Positions 7,647 to 16,578 are shown, numbered from the stretch's first letter. The stretch is DNA of 35,777 nt from Clostridia bacterium (GCA_017621885.1 JAGASD010000050.1:1-35777), one strand, 5' to 3'. Notes: generated by a model not told the origin, from the sequence alone. Made by a program: numbers and translations.

Positions 7647-8788
7647 TTTATCTTGATAATGCCGCAACCTCGTATCCCAAGCCGGCATCCGTGATAAATG
7701 CCGTTAAAAATTCCTTGGTTTGTTACGGTGCAAATCCGGGCAGAAGCGGACACGATTTTTCGGTGAAAACAGCAAATATTGTTTATGAAGCCCGTAAAGC
7801 ACTCAACGATTTTTTTAACGGTGACGGGGCGGAGCTTGTGAGCTTTACTCAGAATTGCACGCAGGCTCTGAATACAGCCGTTAAGGGCTTTTTGAAAAAA
7901 GGCGACCACGTTGTAATTTCTTCTCTTGAGCACAATTCCGTGGTAAGACCGCTCGAAACGTTAAAGGTACGGGGAATAATTGATTATTCGGTATTTGATG
8001 TAACACTGAATAAAGAAACAACCTTGTGTAACTTCATTAATGCTTTTATGCCCGAAACCCGTCTTTGTGTTGTTACTGCAGTTTCTAACGTTTTCGGTGA
8101 TATACTTCCTCTGGCGCAGTTGTCGGAAATTGCGCATTCAAAAGGTGCTAAGCTTTTTGTTGACGGTGCGCAAGGTGCAGGAATAATTCCTGTTGATATG
8201 AAAAAACAGGGCATAGACTGTCTTTGTATACCGGGGCACAAGGGTCTTTCGGGCCCTATGGGTATTGGCGCAATACTCCATAAAAATATTGATTTTGAAC
8301 CTCTCGTTTACGGTGGCACGGGCTCTGAATCCTTTAATCTTCTTCAGCCGCGTGATTATCCCGAAAGGCTTGAGGGCGGTACAATTAATGTTCCCGGCGT
8401 GTGCGGTTTGCTGCAGGGTTTAAGGTTTATTGAGGCAAAGGGCATAAACAGTATTTTAAAATCGGAAACGGAAATCTGCGACGAAATAATATACGGACTC
8501 AAACGCATTGAAGGGGTTGAAATATACCGTCCCAAGGGTGATATTAAGTATGCACCGTTAGTCAGCTTTAATGTGAATGCGCTTCACAGTGAAACGGTTT
8601 CCGCGCTGCTTAATAAAGGCGGGGTTGCCGTAAGAGGAGGCTACCATTGTGCACCGCTTGCGCATATTTCCCGCGGGACAAAATCAACGGGTACAGTAAG
8701 AATTTCGCCGTCTGCTTCAACCTGCAAAAAAGATATAAATATTCTGTTAAATTTAGTAAGAAAAATTGCAATTAAAGAATTTATATGA
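7643..8788 (+). CDS. Cysteine desulfurase family protein (class V aminotransferase, TIGR01977-like)
   Basis: 381 aa PLP enzyme. The N-terminal MIYLDNAATSYPKP is the class V aminotransferase signature. The Schiff-base lysine is K200 in IPGHKGLSGPMG, preceded by FVDGAQGAG. RGGYHCAPLAH (C336) sits where group II desulfurases (SufS/CsdA, RTGHHCAQP) carry their persulfide-forming Cys. The pattern RGG-HCAPLAH-GT-TGTVRIS is that of the TIGR01977 subfamily. Predicted to release sulfur, or selenium, from cysteine or selenocysteine. It overlaps the DUF3343 gene by 4 nt. No iscU, sufU or selD is present here, so it is unlikely to be the main Fe-S desulfurase; a specialised transfer role with the DUF3343 partner is my inference. 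Confidence 0.88.
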   Translation: MIYLDNAATSYPKPASVINAVKNSLVCYGANPGRSGHDFSVKTANIVYEARKALNDFFNGDGAELVSFTQNCTQALNTAVKGFLKKGDHVVISSLEHNSVVRPLETLKVRGIIDYSVFDVTLNKETTLCNFINAFMPETRLCVVTAVSNVFGDILPLAQLSEIAHSKGAKLFVDGAQGAGIIPVDMKKQGIDCLCIPGHKGLSGPMGIGAILHKNIDFEPLVYGGTGSESFNLLQPRDYPERLEGGTINVPGVCGLLQGLRFIEAKGINSILKSETEICDEIIYGLKRIEGVEIYRPKGDIKYAPLVSFNVNALHSETVSALLNKGGVAVRGGYHCAPLAHISRGTKSTGTVRISPSASTCKKDINILLNLVRKIAIKEFI

Positions 8789-8794
8789 TATAAT
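8766..8794 (+). promoter_or_regulatory. Promoter for the cdaA operon with extended -10
   Basis: TTGCAA (8766-8771), a 17-nt spacer and TATAAT (8789-8794), preceded by TGA, giving an extended -10 (TGnTATAAT). It overlaps the last codons of the desulfurase-like gene, so the cdaA block can be transcribed independently. Confidence 0.75.
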
Positions 8795-8844
8795 TACAAC
8801 TATATTGGATAAAAATGACTTAAATTAGCGAGGAGTTCGAGTTT

Positions 8845-9729
8845 ATGGAAGTTTTATCGAGTGTGTTCGACAAAATAACAGGGGCTTTTATGAGCTTTAA
8901 TATACTGACAGACCTTCCGGATATTCTCTTGGTTGCATTGGTTATATACGAGGCAATCAAAATTATAAAAGGCTCAAGGTCTTTTCAGCTTGTTAAGGGT
9001 ATAGCCTTCCTCTTTGTTGTCTTTGCTATTGTAAAATTGCTTAATATGGAGGCAAGCGAGTATCTTCTTTCCTTAGTTTTTGAAAACGCTTTGATTATAC
9101 TTGTGGTTTTGTTCGCTCCCGAGCTTAGAAAAATTCTTGAAAAATTCGGCAGACAGTCAATTAAAGGGATTTCACTTTTTGGATTTAAAAATAATATTGA
9201 CTATGAAAAAACTATAAAAAATACGGTTAACGATTTTTGTAAAGCATCAATTGATATGAGTGAAACCAAAACAGGTGCGCTTGTTGTTTTTGAAAGAAAA
9301 ACACCTCTTCAGGAGGTTATTGCTTCGGGCACTACGCTTGATGCTTTTTCGTCAACAGAGCTTTTCAACGGCTTGTTTTTCAAAAACTCTGCGCTTCATG
9401 ACGGTGCGGTTGTTGTGCGCGACGGCAGGATTTTCGCAGCGGGTTGTATTTTACCCCTTACTCAGAATCCCGCTCTGGCAAGCGAGCTTGGCACACGCCA
9501 CAGAGCAGCAATCGGTATGAGTGAAAACAGTGATGCTGTTGTGGTTGTTGTTTCCGAGGAAACCGGCAAGGTTTCGGTTGCGATTAACGGTAATCTTCGG
9601 CGCGATGTTGAAAACGGTACTCTCCGTGAAATTCTTTTACGTGAATTGATTGAATCGGATAGCAAAAACGAAAACAAGGACAAAAAGAAAAAACGTAAAA
9701 ATAAAGGCGGTGACGTTGATGAAGAGTAA
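8845..9729 (+). CDS. cdaA: Diadenylate cyclase CdaA
   Basis: 294 aa membrane-bound enzyme making cyclic di-AMP from two ATP. Hydrophobic N-terminal helices (about residues 25-95) are followed by a DisA_N/DAC domain with the two signature motifs, HDGAVVV (DGA) and GTRHRAAIG (RHR). The C-terminus is a strongly charged Lys/Asp/Glu tail after about residue 270. Starts at ATG 8845 behind GAGGAG. The cdaR gene begins 11 nt before the cdaA stop, so the pair is translationally coupled, as in the conserved cdaA-cdaR arrangement of Firmicutes. C-di-AMP controls potassium and osmolyte transport and wall homeostasis. The usual third gene, glmM, is not here. Confidence 0.96.
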   Translation: MEVLSSVFDKITGAFMSFNILTDLPDILLVALVIYEAIKIIKGSRSFQLVKGIAFLFVVFAIVKLLNMEASEYLLSLVFENALIILVVLFAPELRKILEKFGRQSIKGISLFGFKNNIDYEKTIKNTVNDFCKASIDMSETKTGALVVFERKTPLQEVIASGTTLDAFSSTELFNGLFFKNSALHDGAVVVRDGRIFAAGCILPLTQNPALASELGTRHRAAIGMSENSDAVVVVVSEETGKVSVAINGNLRRDVENGTLREILLRELIESDSKNENKDKKKKRKNKGGDVDEE

Positions 9730-10975
9730 GAAATCTCTGAATAATCTTTTCGACAGTAAATTGTTCTCGCTTATTATTTCTCTTGTGGGTGCAATTGTTA
9801 TATGGTTGCTCGTTGTAATCAATGTCAGTCCTCAGACCACAAGGGTCATAAAAGACGTAAAGGTAGTTATTGATAACACTGTTCCTTCGCAGTTCGGGCT
9901 TGAGGTTTTCGGCGAATCGGAATTTACCGCCGATGTTACCGTAAGCGGAAAAAAATATCAGATTTCATCTGCAAATCTTTCGGCTGACGACATAATCGTC
10001 ACTGCGGTTACTACAAACGTTGATTCACCCGGCTTCAGAACTTTACAGTTAAAAGCCGAACCTGTTTCGCAAAATGTAGACTATACCATTTCGTCCACCT
10101 CAATTAAAACGGTTGATGTTTATTTTGATACTGCAAAAACCGTGCAGCTTCCTATTGAGCCGGCAATTGAAACCGGTGATTTTCCCGTTGTTGAGGATGG
10201 CTTTTCTTGCGGTGATATTACTTTGTCGGAGTCTTCGGTAACAATCACAGGACCATCTACACAGGTTAACAGAATAGAGAAGGTTGTTGCTAAATGTAAG
10301 CTGGATAAATCACTTTCATCCAATCTCACCGTTGAAGCGGATGTAGTTCCTCTTGATGATGAGAATAACAGTGATTTTGAATATCTTTCACTTACCGTAA
10401 ACAGAGTAGTTATGGCGATTCCCGTCTTGAGAGTGAAAGACGTTGCTACTTCTGTAACCTTCAAAAACATTCCTGATGCATATTCGGTTGACCCCCTTAA
10501 ATATTCAGTGTCACCGCAAAATGCACAATTCAATGTTTTCGTTGATGAGTATGATAAAACGACGTCTTGCTCCGTGGGTACAATTGATTTTAAATCCTTG
10601 TCGCCAACAAACAATGTTTTCGTGTTCAGCGGGGAAAGCACCGATGTTGTTGAAGGTACTGTTGATGAATTTGTTGTAGAGGTTGATATGGACAGCTTTT
10701 CTGAAGAATATATGACTCTTTCTTCGGAAACAATCAACGTTAACAACCCTGACGATAAAACCTACGAGATTTCAAATTTCAATAAATCTGTTGTCATAAT
10801 CGGTACAGAGGAGGATTTGAAATCCATCACAAAGGATATGATTAAGGTCGATGTGGATTTATCACAGGTAGAGTGGAAGGCAGGAGAAACCGTATCGGTT
10901 CCTGCAATTGTAAGTGTAAATAGTCCGACGTGTTGGATTTACGGTAACTATACAGTGGAAATTTCGATGTCTTGA
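9719..10975 (+). CDS. cdaR: YbbR-domain protein CdaR, regulator of CdaA
   Basis: 418 aa from ATG 9719, which overlaps the end of cdaA; a longer frame from 9650 lies wholly inside cdaA and is rejected. One N-terminal membrane segment (about residues 15-37) is followed by a long extracytoplasmic part rich in beta strands, consistent with repeated YbbR domains (for example the VVIDNTVPSQFGLEV, TGPSTQVNRIEKV and FSEEYMTLSSETINV regions). CdaR binds CdaA at the membrane and modulates its cyclase activity. Four or so repeats fit the length. The lipoprotein gene follows after 24 nt. Confidence 0.9.
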   Translation: MKSKKSLNNLFDSKLFSLIISLVGAIVIWLLVVINVSPQTTRVIKDVKVVIDNTVPSQFGLEVFGESEFTADVTVSGKKYQISSANLSADDIIVTAVTTNVDSPGFRTLQLKAEPVSQNVDYTISSTSIKTVDVYFDTAKTVQLPIEPAIETGDFPVVEDGFSCGDITLSESSVTITGPSTQVNRIEKVVAKCKLDKSLSSNLTVEADVVPLDDENNSDFEYLSLTVNRVVMAIPVLRVKDVATSVTFKNIPDAYSVDPLKYSVSPQNAQFNVFVDEYDKTTSCSVGTIDFKSLSPTNNVFVFSGESTDVVEGTVDEFVVEVDMDSFSEEYMTLSSETINVNNPDDKTYEISNFNKSVVIIGTEEDLKSITKDMIKVDVDLSQVEWKAGETVSVPAIVSVNSPTCWIYGNYTVEISMS

Positions 10976-10999
10976 TTTTGAAAGGAGAGTGGCTTGTTT

Positions 11000-12337
11000 A
11001 TGAAAAAAATCATAGGTCTTCTGTTGGCAGCTTCGCTTCTGCTGACTTGTTCAGGCTGCTCTCTTAATTTCTTTTCGGTTGAAAGTCTTCTTTCACCGCC
11101 CATGCAAAGCGGCAAAAACGGTGAAGTACAGGAAGCCTTTAACACCCTTATGAAAAAAGAAAAGATTCAATTGAAGACGCCTCTTGCAGGTGACTATCAG
11201 ACGTCGTTCGTTTTGTTTGACGTTAATGATGACCAAAACGACGAAGCGTTTATATTTTATACGGATGCTTCTGTTGATGCGTCTGTGCGGATGGCTTTTT
11301 TGCAATGCATTGATAATGAGTGGCAGATTGCGGCTGATATCAAAGGCGGCGGTAACGGTGTTTACGATATAGCCTTTTCTGATATGAATAATGACGGCTT
11401 GAGCGAGATTTTCGTAAGCTGGTCATTGTTTGACAGCAAAGTGAAAAAAATTACAGGTGTCTATTTACCTGCAATGTCAGAAAACGGCGTGCTTACACTG
11501 AAATCGTTGGGCAGTGAGTATTGTGATGCCCGCGGCTTTGTTGATTTTAACGGTGATACGGAAAAGGATTTTGTTGTTGTTTATCACGATGATACGGGTG
11601 ATACACAAAAGACATTTCTTCGTCTGTTTTCTTTATCAAAATCCTATGAATTAGTAAAATACGGTGAGATTCCTCTTGACAGTGCAATTACTTCGGTTTC
11701 ACGTATTCAGAGCGACGTTATTTCGATTAACGGTGATAAAATCACAAGACTTTTTATTGACTGTCAGAAAAGCGAAAAAATGATTTTTACCGAAATGGTT
11801 TATTGGAATTCCGAGCTTTCTGTACCTGTCAGAGCAATTTCAAAACCGTCTTTATCAAATACTCGCAGTTATAAGGTTTCCAGTATGGACGTTGACGGTG
11901 ACGGATTGTTGGAGATTCCCGTTATTACCTCTTTGGCAGGTGATGAAAAGCAGTTTTCTGTTTCGTACTATGATGAGGTTTATACTTTCACGTTGCTTGA
12001 GTGGAAAAATCTGAAAGGCGATAATGATAATCAGACGTTGAAAACGCTCAGCAATCCCTTGGATGAATATTTATTGCTGTTCCCGTGGGAAGGCGAGGTT
12101 TCCGTTAAATACGATTCTGTCAGGGATGCACTTGTGTATTACGAATGGAAAGAAAGTGAACACGAGTACGGGGATGAGCTTTTTGCCATTGCACAAAGGG
12201 ATTCCGATGAAAAATTCGAAAATAACAATATCCTTTATAAGGATGACAACACCGCCTATTTTTTTGAAATAACACAGCAAGGTGTATCGTTCGGTGTAAC
12301 AGCAGACTTGCTTAAACAGAATTTTATAAAAATTTGA
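11000..12337 (+). CDS. Lipoprotein with FG-GAP/VCBS-like acidic repeats
   Basis: 445 aa. MKKIIGLLLAASLLLTCSGC is a lipoprotein signal; C20 is the probable lipidated Cys, although Cys at -3 is unusual. Four acidic calcium-loop-like segments recur: DVNDDQNDE (from D74), DMNNDGLSE (from D128), DFNGDTEKD (from D182) and DVDGDGLLE (from D297). Each leads into a hydrophobic strand, as in FG-GAP/VCBS beta-propeller blades. This suggests an exported, membrane-anchored, possibly calcium-binding propeller. An in-frame TTG at 10994 is 6 nt from AGGAG and is an alternative start. It lies between cdaR and a two-component system with short gaps, so a sensory or wall-related role is plausible. No specific function is recognised. 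Confidence 0.75.
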   Translation: MKKIIGLLLAASLLLTCSGCSLNFFSVESLLSPPMQSGKNGEVQEAFNTLMKKEKIQLKTPLAGDYQTSFVLFDVNDDQNDEAFIFYTDASVDASVRMAFLQCIDNEWQIAADIKGGGNGVYDIAFSDMNNDGLSEIFVSWSLFDSKVKKITGVYLPAMSENGVLTLKSLGSEYCDARGFVDFNGDTEKDFVVVYHDDTGDTQKTFLRLFSLSKSYELVKYGEIPLDSAITSVSRIQSDVISINGDKITRLFIDCQKSEKMIFTEMVYWNSELSVPVRAISKPSLSNTRSYKVSSMDVDGDGLLEIPVITSLAGDEKQFSVSYYDEVYTFTLLEWKNLKGDNDNQTLKTLSNPLDEYLLLFPWEGEVSVKYDSVRDALVYYEWKESEHEYGDELFAIAQRDSDEKFENNNILYKDDNTAYFFEITQQGVSFGVTADLLKQNFIKI

Positions 12338-12352
12338 TTTTGGGAGAAGTTT

Positions 12353-13054
12353 ATGAAAAGAGTTCTTATTGCTGAGGATGAATCAGCTATCAGAGAGATA
12401 ATAGGCATTACGTTAAGAAGAGCAGGGTATGAGGTTACAGAAACCTGTGACGGGCAGCAGGCTCTTGATACATATGCCGAAAGAAACGGCGAGTTTGACG
12501 TTGTGCTTCTCGATATTATGATGCCAAATGTTGACGGCCTTGAGGTATGCAAACGTCTCAGGGGTGTAAGCAGCACGGTCGGTATTATTATGCTTACTGC
12601 TAAAACTCAGGAGATGGACAAGGTTTCGGGTCTTCTTATGGGTGCAGACGATTATATAACAAAGCCGTTTTCTCCTTCTGAGCTTATGGCACGTGTGGAC
12701 AGTGTGTATCGCAGGGTTGCGATGAATACACAACCACCTGCACAGCCCGTCAGAGCAGATAAAATTACTCTCGAGCCCTTTGAGCTTAATCTCAGAAACA
12801 GAACGCTTTACAAGGATACTGTTCAGATTGAGTTAACTCAGGTCGAATTTCAGATTGTTGAATATTTCTTCTCAAACCCCGGGAAGGCTTTAAGCAGGAA
12901 TGATATTCTTAAAGAGGTCTGGGGCGAGTCTTATTTCGGCGATGAAAAGGTTGTTGACGTTAATATACGTCGTTTAAGAATGAAAATTGAAGATCAGCCC
13001 TCTATTCCCAAGCATCTTGTGACGGTATGGGGAATGGGGTATAAATGGATTTGA
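12353..13054 (+). CDS. OmpR/PhoB-family response regulator
   Basis: 233 aa. An N-terminal receiver domain has the acidic pair in AEDE (about residues 8-11), the phospho-acceptor D54 in LLDIMMPNVDG, the conserved Thr in MLTAK and Lys in YITKPF. A C-terminal winged helix follows (about 135-232), with the trans-activation loop and recognition-helix segment NDILKEVWG...EKVVDVNIRRLRMKIE. It should be phosphorylated by the kinase encoded 36 nt downstream and act as a DNA-binding regulator. Overall architecture resembles WalR/PhoP/ResD types, but the targets cannot be read from sequence. Co-transcription with cdaA-cdaR and the lipoprotein is likely from tight spacing. Confidence 0.93.
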   Translation: MKRVLIAEDESAIREIIGITLRRAGYEVTETCDGQQALDTYAERNGEFDVVLLDIMMPNVDGLEVCKRLRGVSSTVGIIMLTAKTQEMDKVSGLLMGADDYITKPFSPSELMARVDSVYRRVAMNTQPPAQPVRADKITLEPFELNLRNRTLYKDTVQIELTQVEFQIVEYFFSNPGKALSRNDILKEVWGESYFGDEKVVDVNIRRLRMKIEDQPSIPKHLVTVWGMGYKWI

Positions 13055-13090
13055 TTTAACGGTAAATAAAAACAGAGGGGGTGATAAGTA

Positions 13091-14713
13091 ATGAGAAAAA
13101 AAGACCGCGTTGTGTTGAAATCCCGTTCAAAGGATAATGGCGAATCAGCCAATTATTCCAAAGTCCGTCCGCGTTTTGATAAAAAAAACAACGTAGAAAT
13201 TAAAAAGGATAAAACCCAAAATAATAATTCAAAAAAGTTTATAACGGGTATCACAAAGCGTTGGGCTACAAATACATTGCTTATTACCGCTTTAATTTTA
13301 CTTGTGCTTGTTGCTGCTTCAATATTTTTTGTTGTGCAGTATTACAGAAATTATGTCGTTACTTATCTTTCCGGCTATGCGAACGAAAGTGTTACAACCT
13401 TCTTTACACCTTACGTTGACGGCAGCGATGATGTTTTCAAACAAAAATCCAAAGAGTTTGTTGACGGCTTTTCAGATAAATCAAGAGTAGAGGTGCAGGT
13501 GGTTGACCGCAACGGTCAGGTCTGTGTATCGTCTTCGGGATTTGATTCGGATGAAGCTATAGAAGATTTGGTTGACGTGCAGAATGCAATGCAATCTTCA
13601 AGCGGTATTTATAAATGGTTCGGATTTAACGGTAACGGTGAGCACGTTGTCTCTGTTGCAATGGTTTTACCCGTAAGCTCAGACGGTGAGTTTTCGGGTG
13701 CTGTAAGGTTTATTACCTCTCTTAAAAATATTGACAGCCAGATAGCCACTTTTGTGCTGATAATCTTCATTATATATCTTGTGGCACTGTTCTTCGTTTC
13801 GCTTTCGGGTGTTTTCTTCATACAGACAATTGTTGCGCCCGTTCGCAAAATCAACGACACGGCTAAGCTTATTGCAGACGGAAATTATGACGTGCGAATC
13901 GAAACAACATATAAAGAAAATGACGAAATCACAGAGCTTGCGGAGTCAATAAATACGATGATTTCCGAGGTTGCGGTTGCCGACAAAATGAAGAATGACT
14001 TTATTTCAACTGTTTCGCATGAGCTTCGTACCCCTCTCACGGCTATTAAGGGCTGGGGCGAAATGCTCAAGGAGCTTGACGGGGAGGACAGAGAAATTTC
14101 AAGAAGAGGCACAGAGGTTATTATCAGCGAGTCGGACCGACTTTCAAAGCTTGTTGAGGAGCTTCTGGATTTCTCCCGTATGCAGAGTTCAAAGCTTACC
14201 CTGCGACTTGAAAAAATTGACGTTTTAGCAGAGCTTGATGAAACCGTTTTCGTTTTTAAAGAACGTTCAAAGCGTGACGGCATTGAGATTAATTACAATG
14301 CGCCTGAAATTCCTGCACCTATGATGGGTGACCCTAACAGAATTAAACAGGTTTTTGTAAATGTGCTTGACAACGCTTTTAAATATAATAAGCAAGGCGG
14401 TTTAGTTGACGTTGAGGCCGTTGTCGATGACGGCACACTTACAATTAATATTTCAGATACGGGTTGCGGAATAGCACCCGAAGATTTGCCTAAGGTTAAA
14501 AGAAAATTCTATAAAGCAAATCTGCAGGCACGCGGCTCAGGTATCGGTCTTGCAGTTGTTGATGAAATCGTTAAGCTCCATAACGGAGTTCTTGAAATAA
14601 ACAGTGAACCGGATGTAGGAACGACCGTTTCAATTGTATTCCCTATTGAAAAAATTGAGATTGAGCCGATTCCGTCTCTTATAGATGAAATGATGGTGAA
14701 CGAAGATGAGTAA
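13091..14713 (+). CDS. Membrane sensor histidine kinase
   Basis: 540 aa. An unusually long, Lys/Asn-rich cytoplasmic N-terminus of about 60 residues precedes TM1 (about 62-86). An extracytoplasmic sensor of about 130 residues and TM2 (about 216-245) follow. Then come a HAMP domain, HisKA with H310 in STVSHELRTPLTAIKGW, and HATPase_c with the N box (NRIKQVFVNVLDNAFKYN), G1 (DTGCGIAPEDL) and G2 (GSGIGLAVV). All catalytic motifs are intact. It pairs with the preceding regulator. The gene overlaps the DUF1385 gene by 8 nt. The extracytoplasmic region gives no recognisable ligand-binding signature; wall stress is a guess from neighbours (CdaR, the lipoprotein). Confidence 0.93.
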   Translation: MRKKDRVVLKSRSKDNGESANYSKVRPRFDKKNNVEIKKDKTQNNNSKKFITGITKRWATNTLLITALILLVLVAASIFFVVQYYRNYVVTYLSGYANESVTTFFTPYVDGSDDVFKQKSKEFVDGFSDKSRVEVQVVDRNGQVCVSSSGFDSDEAIEDLVDVQNAMQSSSGIYKWFGFNGNGEHVVSVAMVLPVSSDGEFSGAVRFITSLKNIDSQIATFVLIIFIIYLVALFFVSLSGVFFIQTIVAPVRKINDTAKLIADGNYDVRIETTYKENDEITELAESINTMISEVAVADKMKNDFISTVSHELRTPLTAIKGWGEMLKELDGEDREISRRGTEVIISESDRLSKLVEELLDFSRMQSSKLTLRLEKIDVLAELDETVFVFKERSKRDGIEINYNAPEIPAPMMGDPNRIKQVFVNVLDNAFKYNKQGGLVDVEAVVDDGTLTINISDTGCGIAPEDLPKVKRKFYKANLQARGSGIGLAVVDEIVKLHNGVLEINSEPDVGTTVSIVFPIEKIEIEPIPSLIDEMMVNEDE

Positions 14714-15719
14714 GAAAAAAAAGTGTAAATGTGAAAAAATATCCGTCGGAGGACAGGCGCTTATAGAAGGAATTATGATGCAGGGGCCTAAGGGGGCGGC
14801 AATGTCCGTTCGATTGCCCGACGGAACAATTGATACCGAAAAGCTTGAGGTTAAGCACGTTCGTGATAAATTTAAGCCGGCAGGCTGGCCGCTTATAAGA
14901 GGTATTTTCAATATGGTTGAAAGTCTTCTTTTCGGCTTCAAGTGTATGGAAAAATCAGCAGAAAAGGTCGGTATAGATGACGGTACGGACCCCGAAAATA
15001 TGTCTAAGCTTGACAAATGGCTTTCAGACCATTTCGGACCTAAGATGATGGCGGTTGTTACTGCAGTTTCAGCCGTTCTCGGTTGCGGACTTGCATTTCT
15101 CTTGTTTTTCTATCTCCCCACGTTCATTGTGGACAAGGTGGACGAGTTCGTTTTCAGAAATGCTCTTGCAAAATTACATCCGTTATTTGAGGGCATATTC
15201 AGAATGATTATTTTTGTTGCTTACATCTGGCTCGTATCAAGATTGCCTGACATTAAAAGGGTGTTTATGTATCACGGTGCGGAGCATAAATCAATATTCT
15301 GTTATGAGGCAGGACTTGAGCTTACCGTTGAAAACGTTAAAAAACAGAGTCGTTTTCACCCACGTTGCGGCACAAGCTTCATTTTTGTAATACTTATCAT
15401 CAGCATTTTAATTTCATCCGTACTCGTTGTGGCTTTTCCCGGTATTGACTCAAACAGACTTTTGTGGATGGCAATAAAGCTTCTTGTTGTGCCTTTGACC
15501 GTGGCTGTCGGCTATGAGTTTATAAGATACGCAGGAAAGCACGACAACATTCTGGTTAAAATTCTTGCAGCACCGGGTCTTTGGATGCAAAGATTGACAA
15601 CCAATGAGCCCACGGATGACATTATTGAGGTTGGTATTGAATCCCTCAAAGCTGTTTTGGATGATGTGCCCGAAAAGAATGATGCAATACCCGATGAATC
15701 GGAGGCAGATGGAAATTGA
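14706..15719 (+). CDS. DUF1385 membrane protein (COG3872)
   Basis: 337 aa. The N-terminal CKCEKISVGGQALIEGIMMQ with GPKGAAMSVR is the DUF1385 signature. Four to five hydrophobic segments follow (about residues 112-140, 158-178, 215-240, 252-275). The central MYHGAEHKSIFCYEAG, with two His and one Glu, and RFHPRCGTSF look like conserved potential metal ligands; the family has been labelled predicted metal-dependent enzyme. In many clostridia DUF1385 lies immediately upstream of prmC, as here. The C-terminus is acidic and variable. Starts 8 nt inside the kinase gene and ends within the TTGA overlap with prmC. Biochemical role unknown. Confidence 0.88.
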   Translation: MSKKKKCKCEKISVGGQALIEGIMMQGPKGAAMSVRLPDGTIDTEKLEVKHVRDKFKPAGWPLIRGIFNMVESLLFGFKCMEKSAEKVGIDDGTDPENMSKLDKWLSDHFGPKMMAVVTAVSAVLGCGLAFLLFFYLPTFIVDKVDEFVFRNALAKLHPLFEGIFRMIIFVAYIWLVSRLPDIKRVFMYHGAEHKSIFCYEAGLELTVENVKKQSRFHPRCGTSFIFVILIISILISSVLVVAFPGIDSNRLLWMAIKLLVVPLTVAVGYEFIRYAGKHDNILVKILAAPGLWMQRLTTNEPTDDIIEVGIESLKAVLDDVPEKNDAIPDESEADGN

Positions 15720-16561
15720 AAACACTGTATGCAGTTTACAGAGAGGCGATAAAATCCCTTTCGGGTGCAGGGTGTGACAGTCCCGAGTTTGATGCACAGC
15801 AGCTGGTGGCTTATTGTTTCGGATATAATAAAACCCAGCTCCTTTTGAATTCGGGTGTTGCGGTTGATGAAATCAAGCTTATTCACTTTGAGGATTGTGT
15901 AAAAAAACGATGCAATCACGAGCCGCTTCAATATATTATCGGTATGTGGGGGTTTCACCGCTTTACGTTTAAAGTGGGTGAGGGTGTGTTGATTCCCCGT
16001 CCGGAGACTGAAATTCTCGTTGATTTTGCTGTTGAAAAAATTCAGAAGCATAAGTATAAAACTGTTTTTGACTTGTGCTGCGGAAGCGGTTGTATAGGCT
16101 TGAGCGTTGCAAAGCTTTGCCGTGACGTAAAGGTTTATTGCATAGATATTTCCGACAAAGCATTGGAGTATACGCGTCTTAATAAAGAACTGCTTGATGC
16201 GGATAACGTTACTGTTGTCAAGTCGGATATACGCGAAAGCGCAGGATTTATAGGCTTACCCCGTCCGGATATTATTCTTTCAAATCCGCCTTATATCCGT
16301 ACGGATGAAATAAATACACTTCAACCCGAAATTGCTTTTGAGCCCACACTGGCTCTTGACGGCGGTGCAGACGGGCTCGCTTTTTACAGAAGCCTGTCGG
16401 AAATATGGTATCCCTTTATAAACCGCGGAGGCTATCTTGCGATGGAATGCGGTGAAGACCAGGCGGCGCACGTTATGTCGATGTTTGTCGGTAAAGCAGA
16501 TAAAGGAAAGATTATAAAGGATGCATCGGGAATTGACCGCATTGTTACCGTTGCAAGGTGA
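15716..16561 (+). CDS. prmC: Release factor glutamine N5-methyltransferase
   Basis: 281 aa, standard length. PrmC methylates the Gln of the GGQ motif in RF1 and RF2 using SAM. An N-terminal helical domain is followed by a Rossmann methyltransferase with LIPRPETEILVDFA, the SAM loop FDLCCGSGCIGLSVA, and the catalytic NPPY at 190-193. The start is TTG 15716, overlapping the DUF1385 stop as TTGA, with GGAGG at 15701-15705. prfA, its most common partner, is not in this block; DUF1385 is the conserved neighbour retained. Secure identification. Confidence 0.95.
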   Translation: MKTLYAVYREAIKSLSGAGCDSPEFDAQQLVAYCFGYNKTQLLLNSGVAVDEIKLIHFEDCVKKRCNHEPLQYIIGMWGFHRFTFKVGEGVLIPRPETEILVDFAVEKIQKHKYKTVFDLCCGSGCIGLSVAKLCRDVKVYCIDISDKALEYTRLNKELLDADNVTVVKSDIRESAGFIGLPRPDIILSNPPYIRTDEINTLQPEIAFEPTLALDGGADGLAFYRSLSEIWYPFINRGGYLAMECGEDQAAHVMSMFVGKADKGKIIKDASGIDRIVTVAR

Positions 16562-16578
16562 TTTATAACTTTCACGTA

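Noticed and set aside
10120-10746. 208-aa open frame on the minus strand
   Set aside because: It lies antisense within cdaR; the Ser/Thr-rich composition is what the reverse of a beta-rich gene gives. No motif seen.
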